A DNA stretch of 32,532 nt from RGIG1828 sp045541875 (GTDB lineage: Bacteria > Bacillota > Clostridia > UMGS1810), in the NCBI GenBank assembly GCA_045541875.1, contig JAZQJX010000086.1, positions 1 through 32,532 of the forward strand, written 5' to 3'. Below are positions 25,778 through 32,532 of this stretch, in pieces (positions within the stretch are counted from its first letter, which is position 1; each line of letters starts with the position of its first letter). The notes under the pieces are model-generated. The model was not told where the DNA came from and searched no databases. It worked only from the letters and a program-made list of their open reading frames with translations. The position numbers and the translations under genes were made by a program.

Positions 25778-27535
25778 ATGGACATTTTTAGTATTTTAAG
25801 CCTTATAGGCGGCCTTGCCCTTTTCCTTTATGGTATGGATCTTATGGGGGACAGCCTTAAAAAACTTGCAGGCGGAAAACTTGAGTCGGTACTTGCAAGA
25901 CTAACGTCAACACGAGTTAAAGGATTTATATTAGGCTTTGTAGTTACAGCAGTAATACAGTCATCATCTGCAACTACAGTTATGCTTGTAGGTTTTGTTA
26001 ACTCAGGTATTATGAAACTGGGACAAACCATCAGCATAATACTGGGGGCAAATATTGGTACAACAGTAACAGCATGGATTCTCAGTACAGCAGATATCAG
26101 TGGTACTGCTTTTGTACTTAAACTTTTAAAACCTGATTCTTTTACACCAATACTTGCTGCAATTGGTGTTATAATGACAATGATTGCAAAAAATGATAAG
26201 AAAAAGAATACCGGTTGTATATTAATAGGATTTGCAGTTTTAATGTTTGGTATGGATGCGATGAGCGGCGCTGTGGAAGCACTCAAAGATAATGAGTCTT
26301 TCACCAGCATTCTGACAATGTTTGGTGACAATCCTGTAATGGGTATTGTTGTCGGAACAATTTTCACGGCAATCATTCAGTCTTCATCTGCATCTGTCGG
26401 TGTACTTCAGGCTCTTGCCCTCACCTGTGTTATTCCATATTCCACAGCAATCCCAGTAATTCTTGGTCAGAATATAGGAACAACAATCACACCAATACTT
26501 TCTTCCATAAGCGGAAATACAGAGTCGAGACGAGTTGCAGCAGCATGTTTGTATATTAAGATGATAGGAGTAATTGTTGTATCCTGCGCATTTTATGCCA
26601 TTCATCATTTTGTTGGCTTTGACTTTATGGCGCAACGTTGCACAGCGCTTGATATCGCTGTTGTTCACACACTCTTTAACGTATTTTCCACAGTTATTCT
26701 CATGCCGTTTTGTACTGTCATTGAAAAAATTACAATCAAAACAATCAAAGGGAAACAGACAGATGACGAAACAGACATATTCTCAACCCTTGATGAACGT
26801 TTCCTTGATGTTCCGTCTTTTGCTGTTGAAAAATGTCGTGAACTTGTTTGTGAAATGGCAAAAATTTCTCAGAAATCATTCCAGATGGCTGTTAATCTTC
26901 TCGATAATTTTGATAAGGAGTCATTCGAAGAGATTGAAAAACTTGAATCCCTTGTGGATAAATATGAAGATAAAACCAGCACCTATCTCATAAAAATTGC
27001 CGCAAACCATATGTCGACAAAAGACAGTAAAGCGGTGACTGAACTTCTCCATTGCATAGGGGATATAGAAAGAATTTCTGACCATGCATTAAACATTGCA
27101 GAAGTTGCACTTGAAATGCATGAAAAGGACATTGTTTTTTCTCCTGAGGCACAAAAAGATATTAAGGTTGCAACCTTTGCAGTTGTTGAAGTTCTCACCC
27201 TCGCAATTGATTCGCTTGTTTCTGATGATCTTGGTATTGCAGTTAAAGTTGAGCCTCTTGAACAGGTAATTGACAGACTCAAAATCAAAATTAAAGACGG
27301 ACATATCAACAGACTTCGTCAGGGCGATTGCACAATGGAACTTGGATTTATTCTTTCAGACCTTCTTACAAACTATGAAAGAGTTGCAGACCACTGTTCA
27401 AATATTGCGGTATGCATTATTGAGATTGCTCACAATTCCTTTGAAACCCATGAATACCTTAACAGAGTAAAACATGGAGACGAAGAAGAATTTAATGAAA
27501 TGTACGAACATTACAGTTCAAAATATGCTATATGA
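25778..27535 (+). CDS. Na/Pi-cotransporter II-related protein with PhoU-like tail
   Basis: The first roughly 310 residues are membrane-embedded and contain the two inverted family repeats: QSSSATTVMLVGFVNSG plus GANIGTTVTAW, and QSSSASVGVLQAL plus GQNIGTTITP. Residues from about 340 to 585 are soluble and helical, with two PhoU-like segments (for example LLHCIGDIERISDHALNIAE and DLLTNYERVADHCSNIAV). This is the usual YjbB/NptA-like layout; the role is phosphate movement across the membrane, direction uncertain. It lies 16 bases after addA with AGGAGG, so it may be transcribed with addBA though unrelated in function. Confidence 0.92.
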   Translation: MDIFSILSLIGGLALFLYGMDLMGDSLKKLAGGKLESVLARLTSTRVKGFILGFVVTAVIQSSSATTVMLVGFVNSGIMKLGQTISIILGANIGTTVTAWILSTADISGTAFVLKLLKPDSFTPILAAIGVIMTMIAKNDKKKNTGCILIGFAVLMFGMDAMSGAVEALKDNESFTSILTMFGDNPVMGIVVGTIFTAIIQSSSASVGVLQALALTCVIPYSTAIPVILGQNIGTTITPILSSISGNTESRRVAAACLYIKMIGVIVVSCAFYAIHHFVGFDFMAQRCTALDIAVVHTLFNVFSTVILMPFCTVIEKITIKTIKGKQTDDETDIFSTLDERFLDVPSFAVEKCRELVCEMAKISQKSFQMAVNLLDNFDKESFEEIEKLESLVDKYEDKTSTYLIKIAANHMSTKDSKAVTELLHCIGDIERISDHALNIAEVALEMHEKDIVFSPEAQKDIKVATFAVVEVLTLAIDSLVSDDLGIAVKVEPLEQVIDRLKIKIKDGHINRLRQGDCTMELGFILSDLLTNYERVADHCSNIAVCIIEIAHNSFETHEYLNRVKHGDEEEFNEMYEHYSSKYAI

Positions 27536-27538
27536 CAG

Positions 27539-27555
27539 AGTCAAAAATCTTGACT
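27539..27555. promoter_or_regulatory. Palindrome overlapping -35 of dGTPase-cluster promoter
   Basis: AGTCAA-AAATC-TTGACT is a perfect 6-bp inverted repeat with a 5-base spacer; its right arm is the -35 hexamer TTGACT. It begins one base after the stop codon of the preceding gene. An operator is inferred from position only. Confidence 0.4.
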
Positions 27556-27578
27556 TTTAAACCAGATAGTGATAAAAT
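27550..27578 (+). promoter_or_regulatory. Promoter for the dGTPase/hydrogenase-accessory cluster
   Basis: TTGACT (27550-27555), a 17-bp spacer and TAAAAT (27573-27578) match consensus at 10 of 12, with TG one base before the -10 (extended -10). Transcription would start near 27585. It lies upstream of the terminator-like hairpin at 27613-27640, so transcripts from it must cross that hairpin to reach the dGTPase gene. Confidence 0.65.
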
Positions 27579-27585
27579 ATTATCA
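27570..27585. promoter_or_regulatory. Palindrome overlapping -10 of the same promoter
   Basis: TGATAA-AATA-TTATCA is a perfect 6-bp inverted repeat with a 4-base spacer covering the -10 hexamer. The half-site TGATAA resembles those of Fur/PerR/Zur-type regulators, whose boxes have a 7-1-7 layout, so the fit is partial. Iron or redox control would suit the downstream Fe-S genes, but this is inference. Confidence 0.4.
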
Positions 27586-27612
27586 GTAGTATTCGTACTT
27601 TTAAAAACCAAT

Positions 27613-27640
27613 AAAACCGTTGCCGACCGGCAACGGTTTT
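27613..27640 (+). terminator. Strong 12-bp hairpin, terminator or attenuator
   Basis: AAAACCGTTGCC-GACC-GGCAACGGTTTT is a perfect 12-bp stem with a 4-nt loop, flanked by A and T tracts so it could act in both directions. It can end the addBA-Na/Pi transcript. It also starts about 28 nt after the predicted start of the 27550 promoter, so it may act as an attenuator or define a short RNA of about 55-60 nt. Confidence 0.8.
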
Positions 27641-27675
27641 ATGTATATATGAAAGGTGTATTTTTCAGTATTTGA

Positions 27676-27740
27676 TGAAAATCCGGGGAGTCATACTGCC
27701 TGAAATAAAAAGCAGTATGATGTTTGTCATCTGATTTTCA
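27676..27740 (+). promoter_or_regulatory. Nested stem-loop abutting the dGTPase RBS
   Basis: An outer 8-bp stem (TGAAAATC 27676-27683 with GATTTTCA 27733-27740) encloses an inner perfect 9-bp hairpin (TCATACTGC 27691-27699 with GCAGTATGA 27712-27720). The outer right arm ends one base before the Shine-Dalgarno AAAGG (27742-27746). This could control translation of the dGTPase gene; it matches no riboswitch class I recognise. Confidence 0.5.
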
Positions 27741-27757
27741 GAAAGGTAATTAGTTTT

Positions 27758-28942
27758 ATGGAATATAGTTCTCTCAGCAAAGATTTACAAAACAGAATAA
27801 TTAAAAAAAATCCACGTCTTGCAGAAAATATGAATTGCTCCCAAAGACGCAGAAATGACCATGATATTGCAAATCTTTGGAGGCCTGCATATGTAAGAGA
27901 TTGTGAAAAGATTCTTCACTGCCCGTATTATAACAGATACAGCGACAAAACTCAGGTGTTTTCATTTTATAAAAATGATGATATCTCAAGACGCAGTCTT
28001 CACGTTCAATTGGTTTCAAGAATTTCAAGAAATATTTCTTCTCTTTTAGGACTTAACGTTGATCTCGCAGAAGCCATAGCACTTGGACATGATCTTGGTC
28101 ATCCGCCATTTGGTCATGCAGGGGAGTCTTGCCTGAACGAACTTTCCCTTGAATATTCATCAAAGGGATTTATGCATAATATCCATTCTGTAAGAGTGCT
28201 TGATAGGATTTTTGACTATAACATATCATTTGAAACCCTTGACGGAATTCTTTGCCATAATGGTGAATTGCCTCTTGGAAAATACGTTCCTCAGACAGAT
28301 AAAAACTTTGATGTTCTTGATCGTGAAATCGAAGAGTGTTATAAGGATTCAAAAAACTGTGCAGGACTTATTCCGGCAACGCTCGAAGGGTGTGTTGTAC
28401 GAATCAGCGACCTTATTGCATATCTTGGAAAAGACAGACAAGATGCCAAGAGAGCAAAGGTAATTGAAACAGAAGATATGTTTGACGGTGGAATTCTTGG
28501 GAAGTTTAACGCTGTAATCATAAATAATCTCATAGTGAATGTTATAGAAAACAGTTTTGATAAGCCCTATATTAAAATTGATGATGAATATTATGAAGAT
28601 CTTAAAAAAGCGATGGATGAAAACTACAGATATATTTACCTCAGTGACACCGTGAAAAAAGTACAACAGGAAACGATAAGACCCATGTATTTCAACGTTT
28701 TCAAAAAACTTCTTTCAGACATACGTCTTGGGCGAAAAGATTCTTATATTTTCAGACATCATATTAATTATATAAATAATGTCAGGTCATATTATTCGGA
28801 TATTGACTATTTTGAATCAAACACACCTGAGGACATAGTGGTAGATTACATTGCAAGTATGACAGATGACTATTTTTCCGATCTTTATGAATACTATTAT
28901 CCGGACTTTAAAAAGCCTGAATATGTATCGTATTTCAAATGA
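27758..28942 (+). CDS. dGTPase-like HD-domain triphosphohydrolase
   Basis: Members of this family hydrolyse dGTP (or other dNTPs) to the nucleoside and triphosphate. The N-terminal RRNDHDIANLWRPAYVRDCEKI region, RSLHVQLVSRISRNI (first HD His), ALGHDLGHPPFGHAGE (HD pair), GILCHNGE and VVRISDLIAYLGKD fit the dgt/HD pattern, and the length of 394 residues fits a single-domain form. It lies 23 bases before the first DRTGG gene, so it is probably transcribed with that cluster; why a dNTPase should be there is not clear. Confidence 0.88.
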   Translation: MEYSSLSKDLQNRIIKKNPRLAENMNCSQRRRNDHDIANLWRPAYVRDCEKILHCPYYNRYSDKTQVFSFYKNDDISRRSLHVQLVSRISRNISSLLGLNVDLAEAIALGHDLGHPPFGHAGESCLNELSLEYSSKGFMHNIHSVRVLDRIFDYNISFETLDGILCHNGELPLGKYVPQTDKNFDVLDREIEECYKDSKNCAGLIPATLEGCVVRISDLIAYLGKDRQDAKRAKVIETEDMFDGGILGKFNAVIINNLIVNVIENSFDKPYIKIDDEYYEDLKKAMDENYRYIYLSDTVKKVQQETIRPMYFNVFKKLLSDIRLGRKDSYIFRHHINYINNVRSYYSDIDYFESNTPEDIVVDYIASMTDDYFSDLYEYYYPDFKKPEYVSYFK

Positions 28943-28965
28943 TATTTCTTTAGGAGGAAATTTTT

Positions 28966-29301
28966 ATGAAATTAAAAAAGGTAATTGAATTGCTTAATGC
29001 AAAAAAACTAAATTGCAGCTGCGACGACGAAATAGAAGTCTGTGCTGCATGCGGTTCAGATCTTATGAGTGATGTTCTTGCTTTTGTAAAGGATCAGGCT
29101 ATGCTTTTAACAGGTCTTGTTAATCCTCAGGTCATAAGAACTGCTGAAATGATGGATATGAAAGCAATTGTTTTTGTGAGAGGTAAAACTCCCGGTGATG
29201 AAATACTTACTCTTTCAGATGATGCAGGAATAGCCGTGCTTTCAACAAATGATCCGCTTTACGTTGCTTGCGGAAAACTTTATTCAGAAGGTCTTCGCTG
29301 A
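28966..29301 (+). CDS. DRTGG-domain protein, first copy
   Basis: The 111-residue protein is an alpha/beta DRTGG-type domain of unknown function, as found beside clostridial hydrogenase genes. It has GSDLMSDVLAFV and AMLLTGLVNPQVIRTAEMMD, which parallel CDLLSLAM and TVQTNVNILAIASLTE in the second copy. It carries four clustered cysteines, Cys17, Cys19, Cys26 and Cys29 (CSC, then CAAC), which could bind metal or act as a thiol switch. AGGAGGA gives a clear start. Confidence 0.8.
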   Translation: MKLKKVIELLNAKKLNCSCDDEIEVCAACGSDLMSDVLAFVKDQAMLLTGLVNPQVIRTAEMMDMKAIVFVRGKTPGDEILTLSDDAGIAVLSTNDPLYVACGKLYSEGLR

Positions 29302-29317
29302 AACGGGGGGTGTGCAT

Positions 29318-29743
29318 ATGAGTTCGTTTAAAGTTCAATATGCAATAGACGGAGAAGATTTTTCAATTGCAGGCGAGGCATCAAGAAAACTGAAAAAAGT
29401 ACTTCAGAATCTTGGCGTTGATCCTCAGATTATAAGAAAAGCAACCGTGGCAATGTATGAAGGTGAAATCAATATGGTGATTCATGCCGATGGGGGAGTT
29501 ATTGATATTGAAATCACAAAAGATAAAATACATATGTTTTTGAAAGATCGTGGTCCCGGAATTCCAAACATTGATCTTGCAATGACAGAAGGTTATTCAA
29601 CTGCATCTGAAAATGTCAGAGAACTTGGATTTGGAGCGGGAATGGGGCTTCCGAATATGAATAAATACACTGACTATATGAACATAACAACAGAAGTTGG
29701 AGTGGGAACCACAATAGAAATGATTGTTAATATAACACAATAG
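29318..29743 (+). CDS. RsbW-like ATP-binding protein (HATPase_c)
   Basis: The 141-residue protein has a GHKL ATPase core: N-box EGEIN around residues 48-52, DRGPGIP at 77-83 and GFGAGMGLPNM at 104-114, with GTT near 130. This is the anti-sigma-factor serine kinase family (RsbW/SpoIIAB type). No sigma factor or anti-anti-sigma gene is adjacent, so its partner is unknown; it might act on the Fe-S or DRTGG proteins beside it. I choose ATG 29318, preceded by GGGGGGTG, over an ATG at 29249 that would overlap the previous gene by 53 bases. Confidence 0.85.
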   Translation: MSSFKVQYAIDGEDFSIAGEASRKLKKVLQNLGVDPQIIRKATVAMYEGEINMVIHADGGVIDIEITKDKIHMFLKDRGPGIPNIDLAMTEGYSTASENVRELGFGAGMGLPNMNKYTDYMNITTEVGVGTTIEMIVNITQ

Positions 29744-29786
29744 TCTTTACTTCCCCTTTGGGGTACTTGGAACGGAGATGAAGTGT

Positions 29787-31070
29787 ATGAGTAATATTAT
29801 TCATTCAGTTACATTAGATAGCGACAAGTGCAAGGGTTGTACCAACTGTATAAAAATGTGTCCGACTCAAGCCATACGTGTTCGCAAGAAAAAGGCAAAA
29901 ATAATAAAAGATTTATGTATAGACTGTGGTGAGTGTATCAGAGTCTGTCCTTATCATGCGAAAAAAGCTGTTACAGATAATTTTGATATGATTCACAATT
30001 ATAAATATAAAATTGCATTACCTGCTCCTGCCTTTTATGGTCAGTTCGACAAAGCAACGGATATAAATTCAATACTCCACGCTCTTGTCAAAACAGGGTT
30101 TGATGATGTATTTGAGGTTGCATATGCCGCACAGATTGTGACCGAAAAAACAAAGGAACTTATAAAATCCGGTGAACTTGAAACTCCGATTATCAATTCG
30201 GCATGCCCTGCAGTTGTAAAACTTATTTCGACAAAATATCCGAGTCTTATTAATAACATTATTCCGCTCATTTCACCAATGAATCTTGCGGCAAAACTTG
30301 CAAGGTTTATTGCTGAGGAAAAAACTCCCTACAAAGGAAAAGAAATCGGAATATTTTTCATAACCCCCTGTGCTGCAAAGGCAACTTGTACAAAATATCC
30401 TCTTGGACTCAAAGAAAGTTGCATAGATGGTGTTTTTTCCTTTAAAGATATGTATCTTAGGGTAATACCACATCTTAAAGATAACACGCAAAAGGATGAT
30501 ATTTCCAAAGCCGGATTTGAGGGTGTATGTTGGGCGAACAGCGGTGGAGAAGTTTCTGCTCTTGAAATGGAAAACTATATTGCCGTTGACGGGATACATA
30601 ATGTTATACATGTTCTTGAAGAAATAGAAAATGAAAAACTTGCAGATGTTGAATACATAGAAGCACTTGCTTGTATTGGCGGTTGTGTCGGAGGCCCTTT
30701 GACTGTTGAAAATAATTTTGTTGCACAGACACGCATAAAGAAGATGGCAAAAACGGCATCAGATAAGAAGGTCAGTGAAGAAATCGGAAAAGTCAATGCC
30801 TTGTGGGAAACCCCTGTTTTTGTAAGGAAACCGCGAATTCTTGATGAAGATATGAACGTTGCTATGGAAAAACTTGCAAGAATTGATGAGATTTACGCAA
30901 ACCTTCCCGGACTTGACTGCGGTTCCTGTGGGGCACCTAATTGTCTTGCTCTTGCTGAAGATATTGTAAAGGGTTATTCAAAGGAAACAGATTGTATAGT
31001 TAAGTTTAAAGAGCGAATAGCCGAAATTGCCAACGAAATGCTGGGAGCACGTGAGGAGGAAATAAGATGA
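29787..31070 (+). CDS. [FeFe]-hydrogenase-like Fe-S protein with altered H-cluster site
   Basis: The 427-residue protein has two N-terminal [4Fe-4S] ferredoxin motifs (Cys15, 18, 21, 25 and Cys44, 47, 50, 54), a hydrogenase large-subunit C-terminal domain, and a final Fe-S domain (Cys378, 381, 386, 403). The H-cluster loops read NSACP (Cys140), TPCAAKATC (Cys195) and ALACIGGC (Cys296, Cys300), so the four cubane ligands of catalytic hydrogenases are kept. The adjacent proton-relay Cys of TSCCP is Ala139, and the Glu of MPC-x2-K-x2-E is Cys201. There is no PAS, kinase or phosphatase domain. This suggests a sensor-type or non-bulk-catalytic hydrogenase homolog. ATG 29787 is favoured over 29778, because GGAG (29774-29777) abuts the latter. 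Confidence 0.88.
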   Translation: MSNIIHSVTLDSDKCKGCTNCIKMCPTQAIRVRKKKAKIIKDLCIDCGECIRVCPYHAKKAVTDNFDMIHNYKYKIALPAPAFYGQFDKATDINSILHALVKTGFDDVFEVAYAAQIVTEKTKELIKSGELETPIINSACPAVVKLISTKYPSLINNIIPLISPMNLAAKLARFIAEEKTPYKGKEIGIFFITPCAAKATCTKYPLGLKESCIDGVFSFKDMYLRVIPHLKDNTQKDDISKAGFEGVCWANSGGEVSALEMENYIAVDGIHNVIHVLEEIENEKLADVEYIEALACIGGCVGGPLTVENNFVAQTRIKKMAKTASDKKVSEEIGKVNALWETPVFVRKPRILDEDMNVAMEKLARIDEIYANLPGLDCGSCGAPNCLALAEDIVKGYSKETDCIVKFKERIAEIANEMLGAREEEIR

Positions 31071-31396
31071 AAGTGAATGAAATCATTGATAAATTACATC
31101 TTGAAAGAGTTTCAGATGCAGGGAATACTGAATCTGACGTGTCAGGTTGTTTTGCCTGTGATCTTCTCAGTCTTGCAATGTCTTCTGTGGAAAAAGGGAA
31201 TATATGGATTACAGTTCAAACCAATGTTAACATTCTTGCCATTGCTTCACTGACGGAAGCGTCATGCATAATAGTTGCAAATTCAATGAACATTTCAGAT
31301 GCCGTCATAGATAAGGCGAAAGAAGAGGAGATATGTCTTCTTCGTAGTGACAATGGCGTATACGAACTTTGCAATATGATAGGGGATATCATATGA
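31067..31396 (+). CDS. DRTGG-domain protein, second copy
   Basis: The 109-residue homolog of the first DRTGG protein has CFACDLLSLAM and WITVQTNVNILAIASLTEAS, closer to the usual family form. Of the four cysteines in the first copy only the CxxC pair (Cys28, Cys31) is kept. Its ATG overlaps the stop of the hydrogenase-like gene by 4 bases (ATGA), with GAGGAG inside that gene's end, so the two are translationally coupled. Confidence 0.82.
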   Translation: MKVNEIIDKLHLERVSDAGNTESDVSGCFACDLLSLAMSSVEKGNIWITVQTNVNILAIASLTEASCIIVANSMNISDAVIDKAKEEEICLLRSDNGVYELCNMIGDII

Positions 31397-32088
31397 GAGT
31401 ATATTATGACTTTCACATACATTCGTGCCTGTCCCCGTGCGGAGATGAAGATATGACTCCGAATAATATTGTCAACATGTCACTGCTTAAAGGTCTTGAC
31501 ATAATTGCGGTAACAGATCACAATTGTGCAGGAAACGTAAAAGCCTGTCAGGATGCAGCGATGGGGACAAATCTTACGGTTGTTGGCGGAATGGAAATTG
31601 AAACAAGCGAAGAAATACATATGGTTGCACTGTTCAGAAATTCTGAAAACCTTTATAAACTTGAAGAAATAGTATCAGGAGCGTTACCTTCGATTAAGAA
31701 TAAAGTTGAAATTTTCGGACAGCAGATACTCATGGATTCAAAAGATTGTTTTAAGGGATTTGATGAACGGTTTCTTGTAACTGCAACATCAATAGATGTA
31801 ATGACACTGTACAAATATGTTTCTGAACTCGGAGGGACGCTTTTTCCTGCACATATTGACAAAACATCATACAGCATCATCTCAAGCCTCGGTTCAATTC
31901 CTCCTGAATTAAGATTTTCTGCTGTTGAGGTGAAAAAGTCTCCCGAAGGAATAAAACTGTCACCCGACACAATAGTCATCCACAACTCGGATGCCCACTA
32001 TCTTTGGGATATATCGGAAAGGGAGAATTATATTGACATTAATTCGGATAATGTCATAGATGTTTTATCCATATTGCAACAAAAATAA
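31393..32088 (+). CDS. PHP-domain metal-dependent phosphoesterase
   Basis: The 231-residue protein keeps the PHP metal ligands: HIH (His8, His10), TDHN (Asp42, His43), Glu68 in GMEIE, His76, His154 in PAHID and the SDAH motif (Asp200, His202). Family members hydrolyse phosphate esters, from histidinol phosphate to nucleotides; the substrate here is unknown. ATG 31393 overlaps the DRTGG stop by 4 bases and has AGGGGA upstream; the longer frame from 31369 would run further into that gene. It ends the coupled set. Confidence 0.88.
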   Translation: MRVYYDFHIHSCLSPCGDEDMTPNNIVNMSLLKGLDIIAVTDHNCAGNVKACQDAAMGTNLTVVGGMEIETSEEIHMVALFRNSENLYKLEEIVSGALPSIKNKVEIFGQQILMDSKDCFKGFDERFLVTATSIDVMTLYKYVSELGGTLFPAHIDKTSYSIISSLGSIPPELRFSAVEVKKSPEGIKLSPDTIVIHNSDAHYLWDISERENYIDINSDNVIDVLSILQQK

Positions 32089-32131
32089 GTCATAAAATTG
32101 TGCATAAAGACGAAATTGTTATTTTTTTGTC

Positions 32132-32151
32132 AAAAATATAGCGATATTTTT
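32132..32151. promoter_or_regulatory. Palindrome at the -35 position of hydC promoter
   Basis: AAAAATAT-AGCG-ATATTTTT is a perfect 8-bp inverted repeat with a 4-base spacer, covering where a -35 would lie for the -10 at 32162-32167. The 8-4-8 spacing resembles redox repressor sites, but the sequence does not match the Rex consensus (TTGTTAA-n4-TTAACAA). It could also be a short hairpin ending the upstream transcript, as it is followed by a T-rich stretch. Confidence 0.5.
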
Positions 32152-32158
32152 ATTTATA

Positions 32159-32167
32159 TGTTATAAT
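32159..32167 (+). promoter_or_regulatory. Extended -10 promoter for hydC
   Basis: TGTTATAAT is identical to the pyrH extended -10. No consensus -35 is present; that position is taken by the palindrome at 32132-32151. The start codon lies 63 bases downstream. Confidence 0.65.
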
Positions 32168-32230
32168 GTATTGGTTGAAATTTTATAAATTTAAATAATT
32201 ATAATTACATTTTACAAGGAGGTTATCAAA

Positions 32231-32532
32231 ATGGGTGAAATTAAGGCTCCGGCTTTTAAGGACACTGCAGAACAGAGTGCAAAACTTCAGGAAGTCATCG
32301 CAAAATATCGGGGTACACAAGGCGCTTTGATTCCCGTACTTCACGAGGCTCAGTCAATCTATGGCTACTTGCCCTATGAAGTTCAGCAGAAGATTTCTGA
32401 AGGTCTTAATGTTCCAATGTCAGAAATTTACGGCGTTGTTACTTTCTACACTCAGTTCTCTATTTATCCCAAAGGAGAATACAATATTGCCGTTTGTCTT
32501 GGTACAGCATGCTATGTTAAAGGCTCCGGCGA
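32231..32532 (+). CDS. NuoE/HydC-type [2Fe-2S] hydrogenase subunit, 3' truncated
   Basis: One hundred residues are visible before the window ends. The sequence has the thioredoxin-like NuoE/HndA pattern: ALIPVLHEAQSIYGYLP, EIYGVVTFYTQFSIYPKG and the first cysteine pair of the [2Fe-2S] site, VCLGTACYVKG (Cys89, Cys94). AAGGAGG (32216-32222) lies 8 nt before the ATG. In Clostridia this gene usually starts the operon for a trimeric or tetrameric electron-bifurcating [FeFe]-hydrogenase (with NuoF-like and HydA subunits); those genes would lie beyond the window. Confidence 0.92.
   Translation, partial: MGEIKAPAFKDTAEQSAKLQEVIAKYRGTQGALIPVLHEAQSIYGYLPYEVQQKISEGLNVPMSEIYGVVTFYTQFSIYPKGEYNIAVCLGTACYVKGSG

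Noticed and set aside
29249..29317. Longer form of the RsbW-like gene
   Set aside because: It would overlap the DRTGG gene by 53 bases, has no ribosome site, and the added residues do not fit the family.
29753..29763. CCCC-TTT-GGGG hairpin before the hydrogenase-like gene
   Set aside because: Only four base pairs with mismatched flanks; likely chance.

Overview
The window is AT-rich chromosomal DNA from an anaerobic low-GC Gram-positive bacterium of the class Clostridia, probably an uncultured gut-type member. The evidence is strong AGGAGG ribosome-binding sites, the AddAB (not RecBCD) helicase-nuclease, RNase J, a YitT-family membrane protein, a PepD/OPT peptide-use block and a clostridial-type hydrogenase accessory cluster. 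Every gene I can support lies on the + strand. I see no rRNA, tRNA, CRISPR array or complete mobile element.

Region 1 (1-6375): two tandem paralogous genes for large, repetitive proteins. The first is cut by the window start; the second has a clear signal peptide. Each carries about three copies of a 243-residue jelly-roll-like repeat, some nearly identical at DNA level, followed by a shared C-terminal region. Both end at matching GC-rich terminator hairpins, so the duplication included the 3' flank. The roughly 520 bp between them has no gene but contains several inverted repeats.

Region 2 (6376-12354): a housekeeping run pyrH-frr-uppS-cdsA-dxr-rseP-xpt (UMP kinase, ribosome recycling, undecaprenyl and phospholipid precursors, MEP-pathway isoprenoids, site-2 protease, purine salvage). 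It starts at an extended -10 promoter and ends at a 12-bp terminator. rpsB-tsf, which often precede pyrH, are replaced by the repeat-protein genes.

Region 3 (12423-18740): a promoter and about 200-nt potentially structured leader or small RNA, then RNase J, a short YitT protein, the dipeptidase PepD, an OPT peptide transporter and a PqqD-like small protein, closed by a terminator. PepD and OPT suggest peptide import and breakdown.

Region 4 (18766-27640): a good promoter, then addB-addA (4-bp overlap) and a Na/Pi-cotransporter-like protein with a PhoU-type tail.

Region 5 (27539-32532): an intricate control region (promoter overlapped by two palindromes, a terminator-like hairpin just downstream, a nested stem-loop at the RBS), a dGTPase-like HD protein, then a tight set: DRTGG protein, RsbW-like ATPase, [FeFe]-hydrogenase-like Fe-S protein lacking the usual proton-relay Cys, second DRTGG protein and PHP phosphoesterase. 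After a promoter with a palindrome at its -35 position comes the start of a NuoE/HydC-type subunit, presumably the first gene of an electron-bifurcating hydrogenase operon. This set is the best candidate for an under-described system: I infer a sensory, regulatory or maturation module for the hydrogenase.
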